64,000 nucleotides of DNA from VXYL01 sp965203685. GTDB lineage: Bacteria > Pseudomonadota > Gammaproteobacteria > Pseudomonadales > Azotimanducaceae. The translations under genes and the position numbers were made by a program. Every line of letters begins with the position of its first letter. The first letter of the stretch is position 1. The stretch covers positions 2,108,001-2,172,000 of the forward strand of contig OZ241908.1 of the NCBI GenBank assembly GCA_965203685.1, read 5' to 3'. Positions 17,321-25,720 of this stretch are shown here, in pieces. The notes beneath the pieces are model-generated. The model was not told where the DNA came from and did no database searches. It worked only from the letters and a program-made list of their open reading frames with translations.

Positions 17321-17431
17321 GGAACCGGTGACCCATGGCGGTAGACAGATCTCAGTTGTGGGCGCGGTGATTCAGCCCACGACGTGGGGACGGATCCGCT
17401 GGGGTATGGCTGTATACGGGAGGCCGTGCTA

Positions 17432-17842
17432 GTGAAGCTGCAGCGCATCGACTACCGCAGCCTGAACGGCAAGCAGAAGGAGATCTACAACTTCCAGAAG
17501 TCTGCTGCAGTGTTGGCGGACTATGGTTTCAACTGCATCAAACTGGCCGATGACTGGCGAGGCGCCGATTTCCTCGCGTACCACAAGGATGGAGAGGAGA
17601 CGCTCCGGGTACAGCTCAAGGCACGGCTGACGATCGACCGGAAGTACTGCGGCCGGGGACTGTGGATGAACTTTCCCGCTGCGGGGAGTTGGTACCTTGT
17701 TGAGCACGACCAATTGGTGCGAATCGTCGGCGAGAGGACGAACTGGCTCGATTCGTCGTCTTGGACAGGTGAGGGCATGTATAGCTCTGGGCGCCCATCG
17801 CGGGCGCTGTTGGACGGGCTTAGGGCATATCGCATCGGCTAG
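17432..17842 (+). CDS. Small protein with a possible PD-(D/E)XK-like nuclease core
   Basis: A 136-residue cytoplasmic-looking protein I do not recognise by name. Residues about 25-62 hold an alpha/beta stretch ending DDWRGADFLAY...LRVQLKAR, an arrangement (D, then Q-x-K on the next strand) seen in some restriction-like nuclease folds; this is an inference. The GTG at 17432 is chosen because GGGAGG lies 8 bases upstream; an in-frame start at 17384 is possible. It sits in an accessory stretch near vapBC. Confidence 0.62.
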   Translation: MKLQRIDYRSLNGKQKEIYNFQKSAAVLADYGFNCIKLADDWRGADFLAYHKDGEETLRVQLKARLTIDRKYCGRGLWMNFPAAGSWYLVEHDQLVRIVGERTNWLDSSSWTGEGMYSSGRPSRALLDGLRAYRIG

Positions 17843-18005
17843 CGCAAATCGCGGGTGCGGTTTCGCCGATTCCGGGCTTGCTCAGTCGGTGTTGGGCGGC
17901 ACAAGTGGCTCGAGAAGTTGGATCAGGCGGGGCGATGCCTCGTGTGCGATGGGGCGCTGAGCACAGCGGGTAGCCGACGGTGCTTGCGTTGCGCTGATGT
18001 CCGTA

Positions 18006-18044
18006 ATACGGTAGCACCGTATCGCTGATATGGGTCACCCGTAT
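18006..18044 (+). promoter_or_regulatory. Two operator-like palindromes at the vapBC start
   Basis: ATACGGT-AGC-ACCGTAT (18006-18022) is a perfect 7+7 inverted repeat. ATATGGGT-C-ACCCGTAT (18028-18044) is near-perfect and overlaps the vapB ATG. The inner half-sites also pair with each other (ACCGTAT, 5 bases, ATATGGGT). This layout fits autorepression by a VapBC complex, as known for the family. Confidence 0.65.
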
Positions 18045-18288
18045 GAAAACCACCATCGAGCTTCGAGAAGAGATACTCGAGCAAGTCCGGCGTGTGGCCA
18101 GAAGTGAAGGCACCACCCTCCGCGGACTGGTCGAGGAAGGCCTGCAGCGCTGCCTTGAAGCCCGCCGGAACGTGGTGCGCCGGAATCTGGACTTTCCGAG
18201 CTACGGCGGCAGCGGGCTCACTGCTGAGTTCGAGGGCGCACCGTGGATCCAGATCCGGGACGAGGTCTACCGGGAGCGCGGGGCGTGA
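18043..18288 (+). CDS. vapB: VapB-like antitoxin
   Basis: An 81-residue antitoxin. The N terminus (MKTTIELREEILEQVRRVARSEGTTLRGLVEEGL) is a ribbon-helix-helix DNA-binding domain; the C-terminal part (PSYGGSGLTAEFEGAPWIQIRDEVY) would occupy the toxin active site. It overlaps vapC by 4 bases (GTGA), the usual coupling. No strong ribosome site is visible, and the start codon lies inside a palindrome, so translation may also respond to repressor binding or leader structure. Confidence 0.85.
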   Translation: MKTTIELREEILEQVRRVARSEGTTLRGLVEEGLQRCLEARRNVVRRNLDFPSYGGSGLTAEFEGAPWIQIRDEVYRERGA

Positions 18289-18722
18289 TTGCGATTGACA
18301 CGAACCTGCTCGTCTACGCGCATCGCCCGGAAATGCCTTTCCACGAGCGTGCCCGGGAGGTTTTGAGTGGCGCGGTGGCCGGGACGGAACCCGTGTCCGT
18401 TCCGTGGCCGTGCGCCCACGAGTTTCTCGCGGTCGTCTCGAACCCGAGGATCTTCCGGGACCCGACCCCGGTCGGCGTGGCACTGGATGCGGTGGGACGG
18501 CTTCTCGACAGTCTCTGCGGCGGCTTCTTGGCCGAGGGCGAGGGCTACCTGAACGCGCTCGATCGGATTGCCCGTCCAGCCCTCCTGCAAGGCGCAGTCG
18601 TGCACGACGCCCGGATCGCGGCCCTTTGTCTGTACCACGGTGTGCGCGTTCTCTGGTCCGCGGATCGCGACTTCTCGCGTTTCCCGGACCTGGTGGTGGC
18701 CAACCCGCTCCCGGAGCGCTAA
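18285..18722 (+). CDS. vapC: VapC-type PIN-domain ribonuclease toxin
   Basis: A 145-residue PIN nuclease. The acidic metal site is recognisable: Asp5 (IAIDTNLLVY), a glutamate in CAHEFLAVV, an aspartate in HDARIAAL and the final SADRDFSRF. VapC toxins cleave tRNA or rRNA when released from VapB. The start is the GTG that overlaps the vapB stop; a longer frame to 18243 would run through vapB. The module looks complete and functional. Confidence 0.87.
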   Translation: MIAIDTNLLVYAHRPEMPFHERAREVLSGAVAGTEPVSVPWPCAHEFLAVVSNPRIFRDPTPVGVALDAVGRLLDSLCGGFLAEGEGYLNALDRIARPALLQGAVVHDARIAALCLYHGVRVLWSADRDFSRFPDLVVANPLPER

Positions 18723-19066
18723 CTCACACGGCGCATACGTCTGAGACTCAGGCGTGTGCCGTGGCGGAACGTCGCTTCCACTTGTACCAAGGGCAGCAGT
18801 CGCCGAGGCCTGCGCATTCCTCGGCGCGCAAGCGACCAGGTCGTGTTTTTTCGAGCAACCCGCCGTAGTCGAGAAGCGTGCCACTCGTCGCCATGGCGAG
18901 GTGGAGTTCGCGCTGGGATGACGGTATTGGCCACGTCGCCGTCCACTTTCGGCTGTCCAAGGCTCGATGTGTGTCCAGACTACACCGCGCCCCAGTATCA
19001 CTCGCTGCGACGGGCATGACCGAAGCACCCCTATAATCCCCTAGAGCCCCTGAGCGACCGCCGCCC
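18723..19066. other. 344-base stretch without a confident gene
   Basis: Between vapC and the ABC exporter. A minus-strand frame ending at 18748 could encode a 48-residue peptide from an ATG at 18894 (tail ECAGLGDCCPWYKWKR), but I recognise no family and see no ribosome site. The right end holds a perfect -10 hexamer for the ABC gene. I see no repeat or RNA gene here. Confidence 0.5.
19032..19037 (+). promoter_or_regulatory. Candidate -10 element for the ABC exporter
   Basis: TATAAT is a perfect sigma-70 -10 hexamer, 29 bases before the TTG start. No good -35 is found at 16-18 bases, so the promoter, if real, may rely on an activator. The leader would be about 24 bases. Confidence 0.4.
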
Positions 19067-20788
19067 TTGCGCGCCTTCCTCGAAGTCTTCTGGCCCTACA
19101 TCTACCGCTATCGCTGGCTGCTCGCCCTCGGCTACGTCACCAGCATGGTGTCGGCGGGCATCAGCCTCTCCGTCGGCCTCATCATCAACGCCCGCCTCGA
19201 CGACGTGCTGGCCGATCCTGAGCGTCTTGATGCGCTGACCGGCTTCCTGCTGATCATTGTCGGGATCATCGCCGTGCAAGCCGTGGCGGGCTTCTGTCAC
19301 TCGTACACGATGAGCTGGGTGGGCGCGCACATCGTCCGCAACGTTCGGAGGGATCTGTTCGCCCGGGTGCTCGGGCATGGCGAGCAATTGGTCGACGAGG
19401 AGTCGAGCGGCGAACTGCAGACCCGCATCATTGCCGACACGGTCGCCCTCGGCGATTTCCTGGGCGGTCAGCTCCCGAGCCTGTTCGTGACCGCGATCAT
19501 GCTGGTCGGCGGCATCGCCGCGGCCGTCTACGTGAGCCCGCTCTTGACGGGCGCCGTGGTCGTCGGCCTCGTCGTGCTGGCGACGCCGATGCTGCTTGTC
19601 CTGCCGGTACTACGCCGACGGGGCGAGCGCACGCAACAGGCCGAGGCCGACACCGGACGCGGCGCGGGAGAGGCGCTGCGCAACGCACCGGTCGTGCATG
19701 CGTTCAACCAACTTGGCCGGGAACAACGCCGTTTCGACGCCGCTTCTGGCCGGGTGGCCCGTTACTTTCTTTCGATGCTGCGCATGCAGATGGCGTTCAA
19801 CACCGCCGTCAACGCTGGGGCGTGGACCGTGCTCGCCGTGGTGCTGTGGATCGGCGCCCGCGAGATCACTGGCGGTGCCGTGACTTTCGGCCAGCTTACG
19901 GCGTTCGGCTACTACGTGGTGTTCGTCCTGAACTCCGGCTTCGCGCTGGTCTCGCTGGTCACCAGCGTGAACATGGCGGTCGGACGTACCGAGAAGATCC
20001 GGGGCTTTTTGACCATGTCGGCGCCGGCGCGCATGGACGGCACCGTGTCGCTCAGGCTTCCGGCGCGGATCGAACTCGAGGACCTGCACTACCGCTACCC
20101 GTCCCGAGAGGAAGATGCTCTGGTAGGCATCGATCTCGTTATCGAGCCGAACACGAGGGTCGCCTTCGTCGGCGCGTCGGGCTCTGGCAAGTCGACGCTG
20201 TTCAAGGTGCTCCTCCGCTTGGTCGAACCAACGACCGGCCGACTCCTGGCGAACGGGGTCGAAGCGCACCGCTATGCCGTCGCGGCTTGGCGCGAGCAGT
20301 TCGGTTTCGTGCCCCAGGACGAGTATTTGGTCTCGGGTACCGTCGCCGAGAACATCGCCTACGGGGTGGAGGACGCACCGAGAGAGGCGATCGAGGAGGC
20401 CGCCCGAGAAGCGCACGCCCACGACTTCGTCGTTGCCCTGCCGAGCGGCTACGACACGGATCTCGGTGAGGTAGGAAACCGGCTCTCCGGCGGGCAGAAG
20501 CAGCGCATCAGCCTAGCTCGCGCCATCTTGACCCGGCCGGCCGTCTACCTGCTGGATGAAGCCACCAGCGCTCTCGACGCCGAGAGCGAACGGGCCGTCG
20601 AGCAGGCGCTCGAAACGTTGGCGCGGTCGTCGACCGTCCTGACCATCGCCCACCGGCTGCGCACCGTGCACCGCGCGGACCGCATCGTCGTGATGGCGGA
20701 CGGGCGCATCGTTTCCGAGGGTACGCACGGGGAACTTGACGAGGCGGAGCCCGTCTATCGTCGGCTGATCAGCGCTTACCGGCGGTAG
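19067..20788 (+). CDS. ABC exporter, fused permease-ATPase (MsbA/BmrA type)
   Basis: A 573-residue half-transporter expected to dimerise in the inner membrane. Residues 1-300 hold six membrane helices. The ATPase half has Walker A (GASGSGKST, about residue 370), signature LSGGQKQR, Walker B VYLLDEATSALD and an H-loop (IAHRL). It could flip lipids, export a peptide or pump drugs; sequence does not decide. The start is TTG with no clear ribosome site, so the N terminus is uncertain by a few residues. The small Cys/Gly-rich ORF that follows could be a substrate, but that is speculation. Confidence 0.88.
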   Translation: MRAFLEVFWPYIYRYRWLLALGYVTSMVSAGISLSVGLIINARLDDVLADPERLDALTGFLLIIVGIIAVQAVAGFCHSYTMSWVGAHIVRNVRRDLFARVLGHGEQLVDEESSGELQTRIIADTVALGDFLGGQLPSLFVTAIMLVGGIAAAVYVSPLLTGAVVVGLVVLATPMLLVLPVLRRRGERTQQAEADTGRGAGEALRNAPVVHAFNQLGREQRRFDAASGRVARYFLSMLRMQMAFNTAVNAGAWTVLAVVLWIGAREITGGAVTFGQLTAFGYYVVFVLNSGFALVSLVTSVNMAVGRTEKIRGFLTMSAPARMDGTVSLRLPARIELEDLHYRYPSREEDALVGIDLVIEPNTRVAFVGASGSGKSTLFKVLLRLVEPTTGRLLANGVEAHRYAVAAWREQFGFVPQDEYLVSGTVAENIAYGVEDAPREAIEEAAREAHAHDFVVALPSGYDTDLGEVGNRLSGGQKQRISLARAILTRPAVYLLDEATSALDAESERAVEQALETLARSSTVLTIAHRLRTVHRADRIVVMADGRIVSEGTHGELDEAEPVYRRLISAYRR

Positions 20789-20875
20789 TTGCCCGCGCGT
20801 CGCGAGCCGCCAGCACCTTGCAGATCGCCCGAGCGCCCTCTAGGCTCCCTTGCGAACTGACGAGGATGGTTCGAT

Positions 20876-21112
20876 ATGCCGGGATGGCTGAGTCGCTTGT
20901 TCGGTCTATCCGGTGGGCTCGAGCGCCGACCGCGTGGACACGGCGATGCCGGTGGAGTAGCCCCGTTTGTCGCGACGCCAATTGGCTTGTCGGACGCTGG
21001 CCGAAAGGAGAGCGACAGCGGCGGCGACCCGCCAGCGACCGGTGACAGTATCGGCTCTGACACCGGGTCGGACGGTGGGGGATCGTGCGGAGCCTCCTGC
21101 GGGGCGGCGTAG
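20876..21112 (+). CDS. Small Gly/Ser/Asp-rich ORF with a Cys-containing C terminus
   Basis: A 78-residue ORF, MPGWLSRLFG followed by a low-complexity acidic region and ending GGGSCGASCGAA. It has a plausible ribosome site (GAGGAT) and starts 87 bases after the ABC exporter. Cys/Gly-rich tails of this kind occur in small proteins of unknown role, some near peptide-modifying enzymes; no such enzyme is seen here. GC-rich DNA makes chance frames of this length common, so I treat it as tentative. Confidence 0.4.
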   Translation: MPGWLSRLFGLSGGLERRPRGHGDAGGVAPFVATPIGLSDAGRKESDSGGDPPATGDSIGSDTGSDGGGSCGASCGAA

Positions 21113-21191
21113 GATCGGACGCGTCGCGGCTGGCCCTCTTGCTCGAGATCGGTTTGGCGCTGGCCCTCAGCGCGTTGCGGTAGGACGACCG

Positions 21192-21482
21192 CTAGGACGA
21201 CCCAGCTCCGGCGAGTTCCCGATCGATCGTGTCTCCCTTGGTGGTCTCTATGACCGAAATGTCGAACTGCGTCTGCAGGTTCATCCAGAACGCAGCGCCT
21301 GTGCCCAGGTGCCGGCCTAGGCGGACCGCGGTCTCGGCCGTCACGGCCCGCTCGCCGCGGAGGATCGCGGTGATCCTGTTGGCCGGCACTCGGATCGCGA
21401 TCGCGAGTTGGTTCGCCGTGACACCGCGGGCTTCTAGCTCGGCACGCAGCATGCTGCCCGGGTGTGTGCGCAGACGTGGCAT
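21192..21482 (-). CDS. HigA-family antitoxin (orphan)
   Basis: A 96-residue HigA-type helix-turn-helix protein (PGSMLRAELEARGVTANQLAIAIRVPANRITAILRGERAVTAETAVRLGRHLGTGAAFWMNLQ). HigA normally follows and neutralises HigB, a ribosome-dependent mRNA nuclease. The space upstream on its strand (about 95 bases before a divergent gene) is too short for higB, and none is seen downstream, so it is an orphan that may act as a plain repressor. Confidence 0.82.
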   Translation of the reverse strand: MPRLRTHPGSMLRAELEARGVTANQLAIAIRVPANRITAILRGERAVTAETAVRLGRHLGTGAAFWMNLQTQFDISVIETTKGDTIDRELAGAGSS

Positions 21483-21577
21483 TTGACGGCCTCCTCATGG
21501 TCAGCCCGGGGATAGTCCTCGATCAATACGTCATTCCATTGACCGTAACATTGTCGCGTTGGCGAATGAGAACCACC

Positions 21578-21991
21578 ATGCCGGAGAGTGATCCGACCCC
21601 GAAGGACACCGAGACACTGCTGCGCAACTTGCTCCAAACGGGCGCGCTCCAGTCGTTGCCCGCCAGTCCGCATGTCCTGGACACCGTCCTTGCGGTGGCG
21701 ACCGGCGGATTCGTGCGGCAACGGCCCTATGCGGAGCGGGAGGTCAACGACCTTCTGTCGGCGTGGCTTGCATCGGTGCGCGCGAGGATCGACCACGTCA
21801 CGCTGCGTCGGCGGATGGTGGATCTCGGGTTCCTCAAGCGGACCCGGGATGGCTCGCGGTACTACCTCAACGTCGGACGCGTGGCGGGAATCTTGGGCAG
21901 CGGCGTGGTGGAGATCGACGCGGGGGCGATCACCGACGACATCGTGCGGGGGCGCAAAGCGCGCAAGAGGGCATACAGCGAGCGCCCTTGA
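21578..21991 (+). CDS. DUF2087-domain protein
   Basis: A 137-residue protein whose residues about 45-115 match DUF2087: RPYAEREVNDLLSAW, DHVTLRRRMVDLGFLKRTRDGSRYY. This domain resembles a winged-helix DNA-binding unit and often sits at the end of transcription regulators. Start is the ATG at 21578; an ATG four codons earlier (21566) is equally possible. It is divergent from higA and convergent with the DUF3500 gene. Function unknown. Confidence 0.75.
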   Translation: MPESDPTPKDTETLLRNLLQTGALQSLPASPHVLDTVLAVATGGFVRQRPYAEREVNDLLSAWLASVRARIDHVTLRRRMVDLGFLKRTRDGSRYYLNVGRVAGILGSGVVEIDAGAITDDIVRGRKARKRAYSERP

Positions 21992-22003
21992 GCGGTCGCC
22001 CTG

Positions 22004-23062
22004 CTACAGAGCGCCTCCGTACTCGTTGGTGGGGTCGCGGTAGACGGTGTGATAGTGGCCCCCGCCACCGTCGATCCGGGCCGAGAACTCCACGATGAGC
22101 GTCGGGCCTTGGATTCGGTAGTAGACGTCGCCATCGCCCTCGATTGGGCCATGCCACGCGAAGTGCGTGTCGTCCAACGCGGCCTCGATGGCCCCGAGTC
22201 GAGAGAGTGCGTTTTCCTCGGGCTGCAGGCGGAGCCAGTGCGAGGCGATGTCGAGCAGCATACCGCGGGCGTCGTCCGCCCAGTCGGCGACGGAGGCGCC
22301 CTCGGCTGCGGGGAGGAATCCGTCCTTGCCGGGTCCGGTGTAGACATCGCGGGGCCGGTCGGGGACGAGGACGTCGGCCCGTAATCCGGCTGATAGCGTC
22401 CGCATCAATGCGCGGGCGTCGGCGAGTTCGTCTGCTAGGGGCGCAAGGCGTTCGCCTTCGAACGCGAAACGGGCCGGCTCGATGCCGACGTGGGTCGGCG
22501 ACAGGCTGACGACGCGGCCGCGGTCGAGGCTTGCGTTGATGGCGAGATGGTGGCCGCCGAACTGCCAACCCCAGGGCCCATCCGCCGTGGGTTCGCCGAA
22601 GAAGGCGAGTCGGTAGTTCGTCGCGGACAAGCCGTCAAAGCGGGCGAGGAACGTCACCGAGAGCACGGCTTCGGCAGCGAGGACCTGGGCGACCGTGTCG
22701 TAGCCGTGCTGACCCAGGCCCGCGGCGAGAAAGTCGAAGGCGGCCGCCAACTGATCAGCGTGGAGATCGCCGAGCCGCAGCCCGTTTCGCTCAAAATCGA
22801 CGGCCCCGTCCGGCAGGTTGGACCAGTTGCGTCGCAAGGGGCTGTCGATCGGCAGGACCAGGCGGGCGGACTGTTGGTCGGACAACGTGCCTTTGAACGC
22901 CGCTGCGGCATCGTAGGCGGCCTTGCCACTCGGCGGCCCGTGGGAGGCAGTGAAGGCCGGCAGCGGCACGATGGCCTCCTGTGGGGTCGCATCGTCGGGT
23001 GCGCCGCATGCGGCCAAGAAGGCGACGCTGATGGTTGCGAGCAACCAGCGGGTCGTTCTCAT
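22004..23062 (-). CDS. DUF3500 lipoprotein
   Basis: A 352-residue protein with a lipoprotein signal peptide (lipobox LAAC, Cys19). The remainder is DUF3500, recognised by WGWQFGGHHLAINASL and the closing histidine-rich HYHTVYRDPTNEYG. The conserved histidines suggest a metal site, but no activity is known. It would be anchored in the periplasm or outer membrane. It stands alone, 90 bases downstream of the FAD oxidoreductase. Confidence 0.82.
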   Translation of the reverse strand: MRTTRWLLATISVAFLAACGAPDDATPQEAIVPLPAFTASHGPPSGKAAYDAAAAFKGTLSDQQSARLVLPIDSPLRRNWSNLPDGAVDFERNGLRLGDLHADQLAAAFDFLAAGLGQHGYDTVAQVLAAEAVLSVTFLARFDGLSATNYRLAFFGEPTADGPWGWQFGGHHLAINASLDRGRVVSLSPTHVGIEPARFAFEGERLAPLADELADARALMRTLSAGLRADVLVPDRPRDVYTGPGKDGFLPAAEGASVADWADDARGMLLDIASHWLRLQPEENALSRLGAIEAALDDTHFAWHGPIEGDGDVYYRIQGPTLIVEFSARIDGGGGHYHTVYRDPTNEYGGAL

Positions 23063-23152
23063 TGGCGGTCTCCAAGCAAAGGGCCTCCCGGGCGCGAGTA
23101 TGAACCTTGTGCGAGGCGGGAATAGCGGCCGCGCACCGTGATGCCTCGTAGG

Positions 23153-24232
23153 TCAGGGACGCACGTCCCGCGCAAACTGGTCGAAGAACACCTTGCCGGC
23201 ACCTCGCTTGAACAGGCTCCCCGTGCGCAGTCCGAGGTCCATGCATGTCGCGACCGGGAGATTGTCGTAGCACCACCGCGCCCAGTGCTTCCAGCGTTGG
23301 GCCTTGTAGGCGGCCCTCACCACCTCGCCGGGGTGCGGCCTGTCCCGGTCCAAGTAGTCGGCGATGGCTCCGCCCGCCACCTTGCCGAAACGATAGCTGT
23401 TGTGGATGCCGCCCGCCGTCAGCGGCGACACCATGCCGGCCGCATCGCCGATGAGGAGGACGCGGTCGGCGTGGAAAGTCCGAAGCAACCCGTTGATCGG
23501 GATCATGCCGCCTCGCTTGGCCAAGGTGCGGCGCTTGGCCAGGCCGAAGTGGGCGTCGATGCGTTCGACGAAGCCCAGGAGGTCGGGTTTACGCGAGCCG
23601 TTAACGGCGAGACCGACCTGGGTGACGCCGACGCCGGGGACGACCCAGCCGATGTAGCCCGGTGCCCGTCTGCGGTCGACGAAGCAGTGCAGGCAGTCAC
23701 CGTCGCTGTCCGTTGGTTCGTATTCGTGCTCTATACCCTTGAGTAGGCGTGTATTCCGACCGAGACCCATCGCACGTGCCACGCGGGAGTGCACGCCGTC
23801 CGCGCCGACGAGGAAACGGCATGCGACATCGTGGCCGTCGAGCACGACCACGCCGTTCACCGTCGTCGCGCCGACGAACGGACTTCCGAAGCGGATCTCT
23901 GCGCCGGCGTCACGCGCCTCGTCTGCGAGGAATGCCATGAGTTCGGCGGTGTCGGTGGCCAGGAAGTGGTAGCCGTCACAATGCAGGTCGACATGGCGGT
24001 GGCTGGGTGCGTAGACGCGGACATGCCGGATCTCGCGCACCAGCGCCAAGGGCGCGGCCCACTCGGCCTGGGCCTCCTTGACCAGGATGCCCGTCGTGCG
24101 GACATGTTGGCCCGGCGAGGACTGCTGGTCGACGACCAGGACGGACAGACCGCGCTCGGCGGCTCGCTTGGCGCAGGCCAGGCCGGCGAATCCCGCACCG
24201 ACGACGATCAGGTCCCAAGTTCCCGGGTGCAT
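23153..24232 (-). CDS. FAD-dependent oxidoreductase, geranylgeranyl reductase-like
   Basis: A 359-residue flavoprotein with an N-terminal dinucleotide-binding motif (DLIVVGAGFAGLACAKRA), a middle V-GADGVHSRVARAMG motif and the late RVLLIGDAAGMVSPLTAGGIHNSYRFG FAD motif. This arrangement fits the geranylgeranyl reductase / squalene epoxidase-like flavoprotein group, which reduces or oxidises isoprenoid or lipid substrates. The ATG at 24232 begins just before the FAD strand; longer starts (24250, 24292) lack homology. The real substrate is unknown. Confidence 0.8.
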   Translation of the reverse strand: MHPGTWDLIVVGAGFAGLACAKRAAERGLSVLVVDQQSSPGQHVRTTGILVKEAQAEWAAPLALVREIRHVRVYAPSHRHVDLHCDGYHFLATDTAELMAFLADEARDAGAEIRFGSPFVGATTVNGVVVLDGHDVACRFLVGADGVHSRVARAMGLGRNTRLLKGIEHEYEPTDSDGDCLHCFVDRRRAPGYIGWVVPGVGVTQVGLAVNGSRKPDLLGFVERIDAHFGLAKRRTLAKRGGMIPINGLLRTFHADRVLLIGDAAGMVSPLTAGGIHNSYRFGKVAGGAIADYLDRDRPHPGEVVRAAYKAQRWKHWARWCYDNLPVATCMDLGLRTGSLFKRGAGKVFFDQFARDVRP

Positions 24233-24313
24233 GGCACGGCACTGTGCCATTCTCCCGTCCGGCCAATTGCGTCGAAACAGCGCAATCCTCAACCGGGCGG
24301 TCGGTCGTCTCGG

Positions 24314-25720
24314 CTAGCGACTCATTACCACTCCGACGCCCCCTTCCTCGTGGTTGCCGTAACGGAGCAGGAAGTCGTCCCGACCGTCGCCGTTGAGGTC
24401 GACTGCCTCGACCTGTGAAGGCGTGCGACCGTCGAACGGGAGTCGTATGGCCACCTCGTCGGCGCGCTTGGCCAGCCAGGCGTCGGTGCGTTCGCCAAGG
24501 TAGACGGCGAGGCCGCCATCGGTCCGCTGCACGAAGTCGGCCAAGCCGTCACCGTTGACATCGCCGGAGCCGAAGGGGTTCCGGTCCTGTTTCACCTTGA
24601 TTTTTCGTGTCACGTCCGGTTCGGCGGCGAATCCTGCTGCCCCCATGAAGTAGATGTGGATGTCGACCGACATGGATCGCGTGACCAAGGCCGAGATCAG
24701 CTTGCGCACGCTGAACTCGCCGGCGACGACCACGGCGTCCACGAGGCCATCTCCGTTCACGTCGGTCATCTCGAAATCGCCGAATGCGCCAGTTTGCACG
24801 GTTGTGTCCGGCTCGCCCGCGAAGACGACCAGCCCGTTGCGGCGCTCGCCGAAATAGAACGATGTGGCTGAGGTGGCGGCCAGGAGGTCGTCTTGTCCTT
24901 GCTCCGTCGAGACGGAAAGGTCGGGGACGCCGTCGCCGTTGTAGTCGGCGACATCGTTCAAGGCGCGTGCCGGTTCGCCGCCGCCGGTCGTCAATCCGCC
25001 CGGCACCACGACGTCGCCTGATGCGACCGTGGCGTCCTTGAACACCCTGAGGCGATCGCCGTCGAGTACGCCGAGATCCCCGCGCCCGTCGCCGTCGTAG
25101 TCGAACGCGTAGACCGGCGGAACGGTGTAGCTGACCGAAAGGCTCGCATCCATGGTGGGTGCGACGGGAATCTTCACCGGTTCGGCGAACCCGGCCGTGC
25201 GGTCCTGGAGGACGACCCACAGCCCATCGAAGTCGGGGAGGACGATGTCGCCGCGCCCATCGCCGTTGACATCCCGCGCCACGTCCACGCTCGCCACGCC
25301 GGTGGGCTGGCCCCGGTAGATCGTCGACATGCTGTCGATGGCCAACGCCTTCGGTTCCCATTGTGTCGGGCCGAGCCGGTACAGGCTGCGACCATCAAAT
25401 ACGACGAGCTGATCGGTGTCGCCGAGGGCCATGGTGTCGATGAGCAATGTATCCGGCGGCAATCCGGCTTCATGTACGCTCCGCCAGCCGCCTTGGTCGA
25501 GGACATGGACCGCGAACCGCGGATCGCCGGCTTCGTTTTCTCCAAGCAGTGCCAGTGCCGTTGCGCCATCGTGCGACAGTCGTAGGACGTCGGTCGTGCG
25601 GAAGGTCGCCGGTTCAATGTCGAAGCTCTCGAAAGCCAGCCCGGCGGCCGTACTCGACAGCATGGTGGCCCCTACGCCCAGAAAGGCGACTGCCCAGTGC
25701 GTCGCCCTGGGGCCGCTCAA
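24314..25720 (-). CDS. Exported FG-GAP / VCBS-type repeat protein
   Basis: A 468-residue protein with a signal peptide (about residues 1-27) and a beta-propeller-like series of calcium-binding loops: DVNGDGRGD, DYDGDGRGD, DYNGDGVPD, DVNGDGLVD, DVNGDGLAD and DLNGDGRDD. Such FG-GAP repeats fold as propellers and often mediate adhesion or polymer binding outside the cytoplasm. It overlaps the end of prs by 4 bases (ATGA), so it is translationally coupled to a housekeeping enzyme with no obvious link. Confidence 0.85.
   Translation of the reverse strand: MSGPRATHWAVAFLGVGATMLSSTAAGLAFESFDIEPATFRTTDVLRLSHDGATALALLGENEAGDPRFAVHVLDQGGWRSVHEAGLPPDTLLIDTMALGDTDQLVVFDGRSLYRLGPTQWEPKALAIDSMSTIYRGQPTGVASVDVARDVNGDGRGDIVLPDFDGLWVVLQDRTAGFAEPVKIPVAPTMDASLSVSYTVPPVYAFDYDGDGRGDLGVLDGDRLRVFKDATVASGDVVVPGGLTTGGGEPARALNDVADYNGDGVPDLSVSTEQGQDDLLAATSATSFYFGERRNGLVVFAGEPDTTVQTGAFGDFEMTDVNGDGLVDAVVVAGEFSVRKLISALVTRSMSVDIHIYFMGAAGFAAEPDVTRKIKVKQDRNPFGSGDVNGDGLADFVQRTDGGLAVYLGERTDAWLAKRADEVAIRLPFDGRTPSQVEAVDLNGDGRDDFLLRYGNHEEGGVGVVMSR

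Noticed and set aside
18748..18894. Possible 48-residue minus-strand peptide with tail ECAGLGDCCPWYKWKR
   Set aside because: No ribosome site, no recognised family and no supporting neighbour; kept only as a note in the gap entry.
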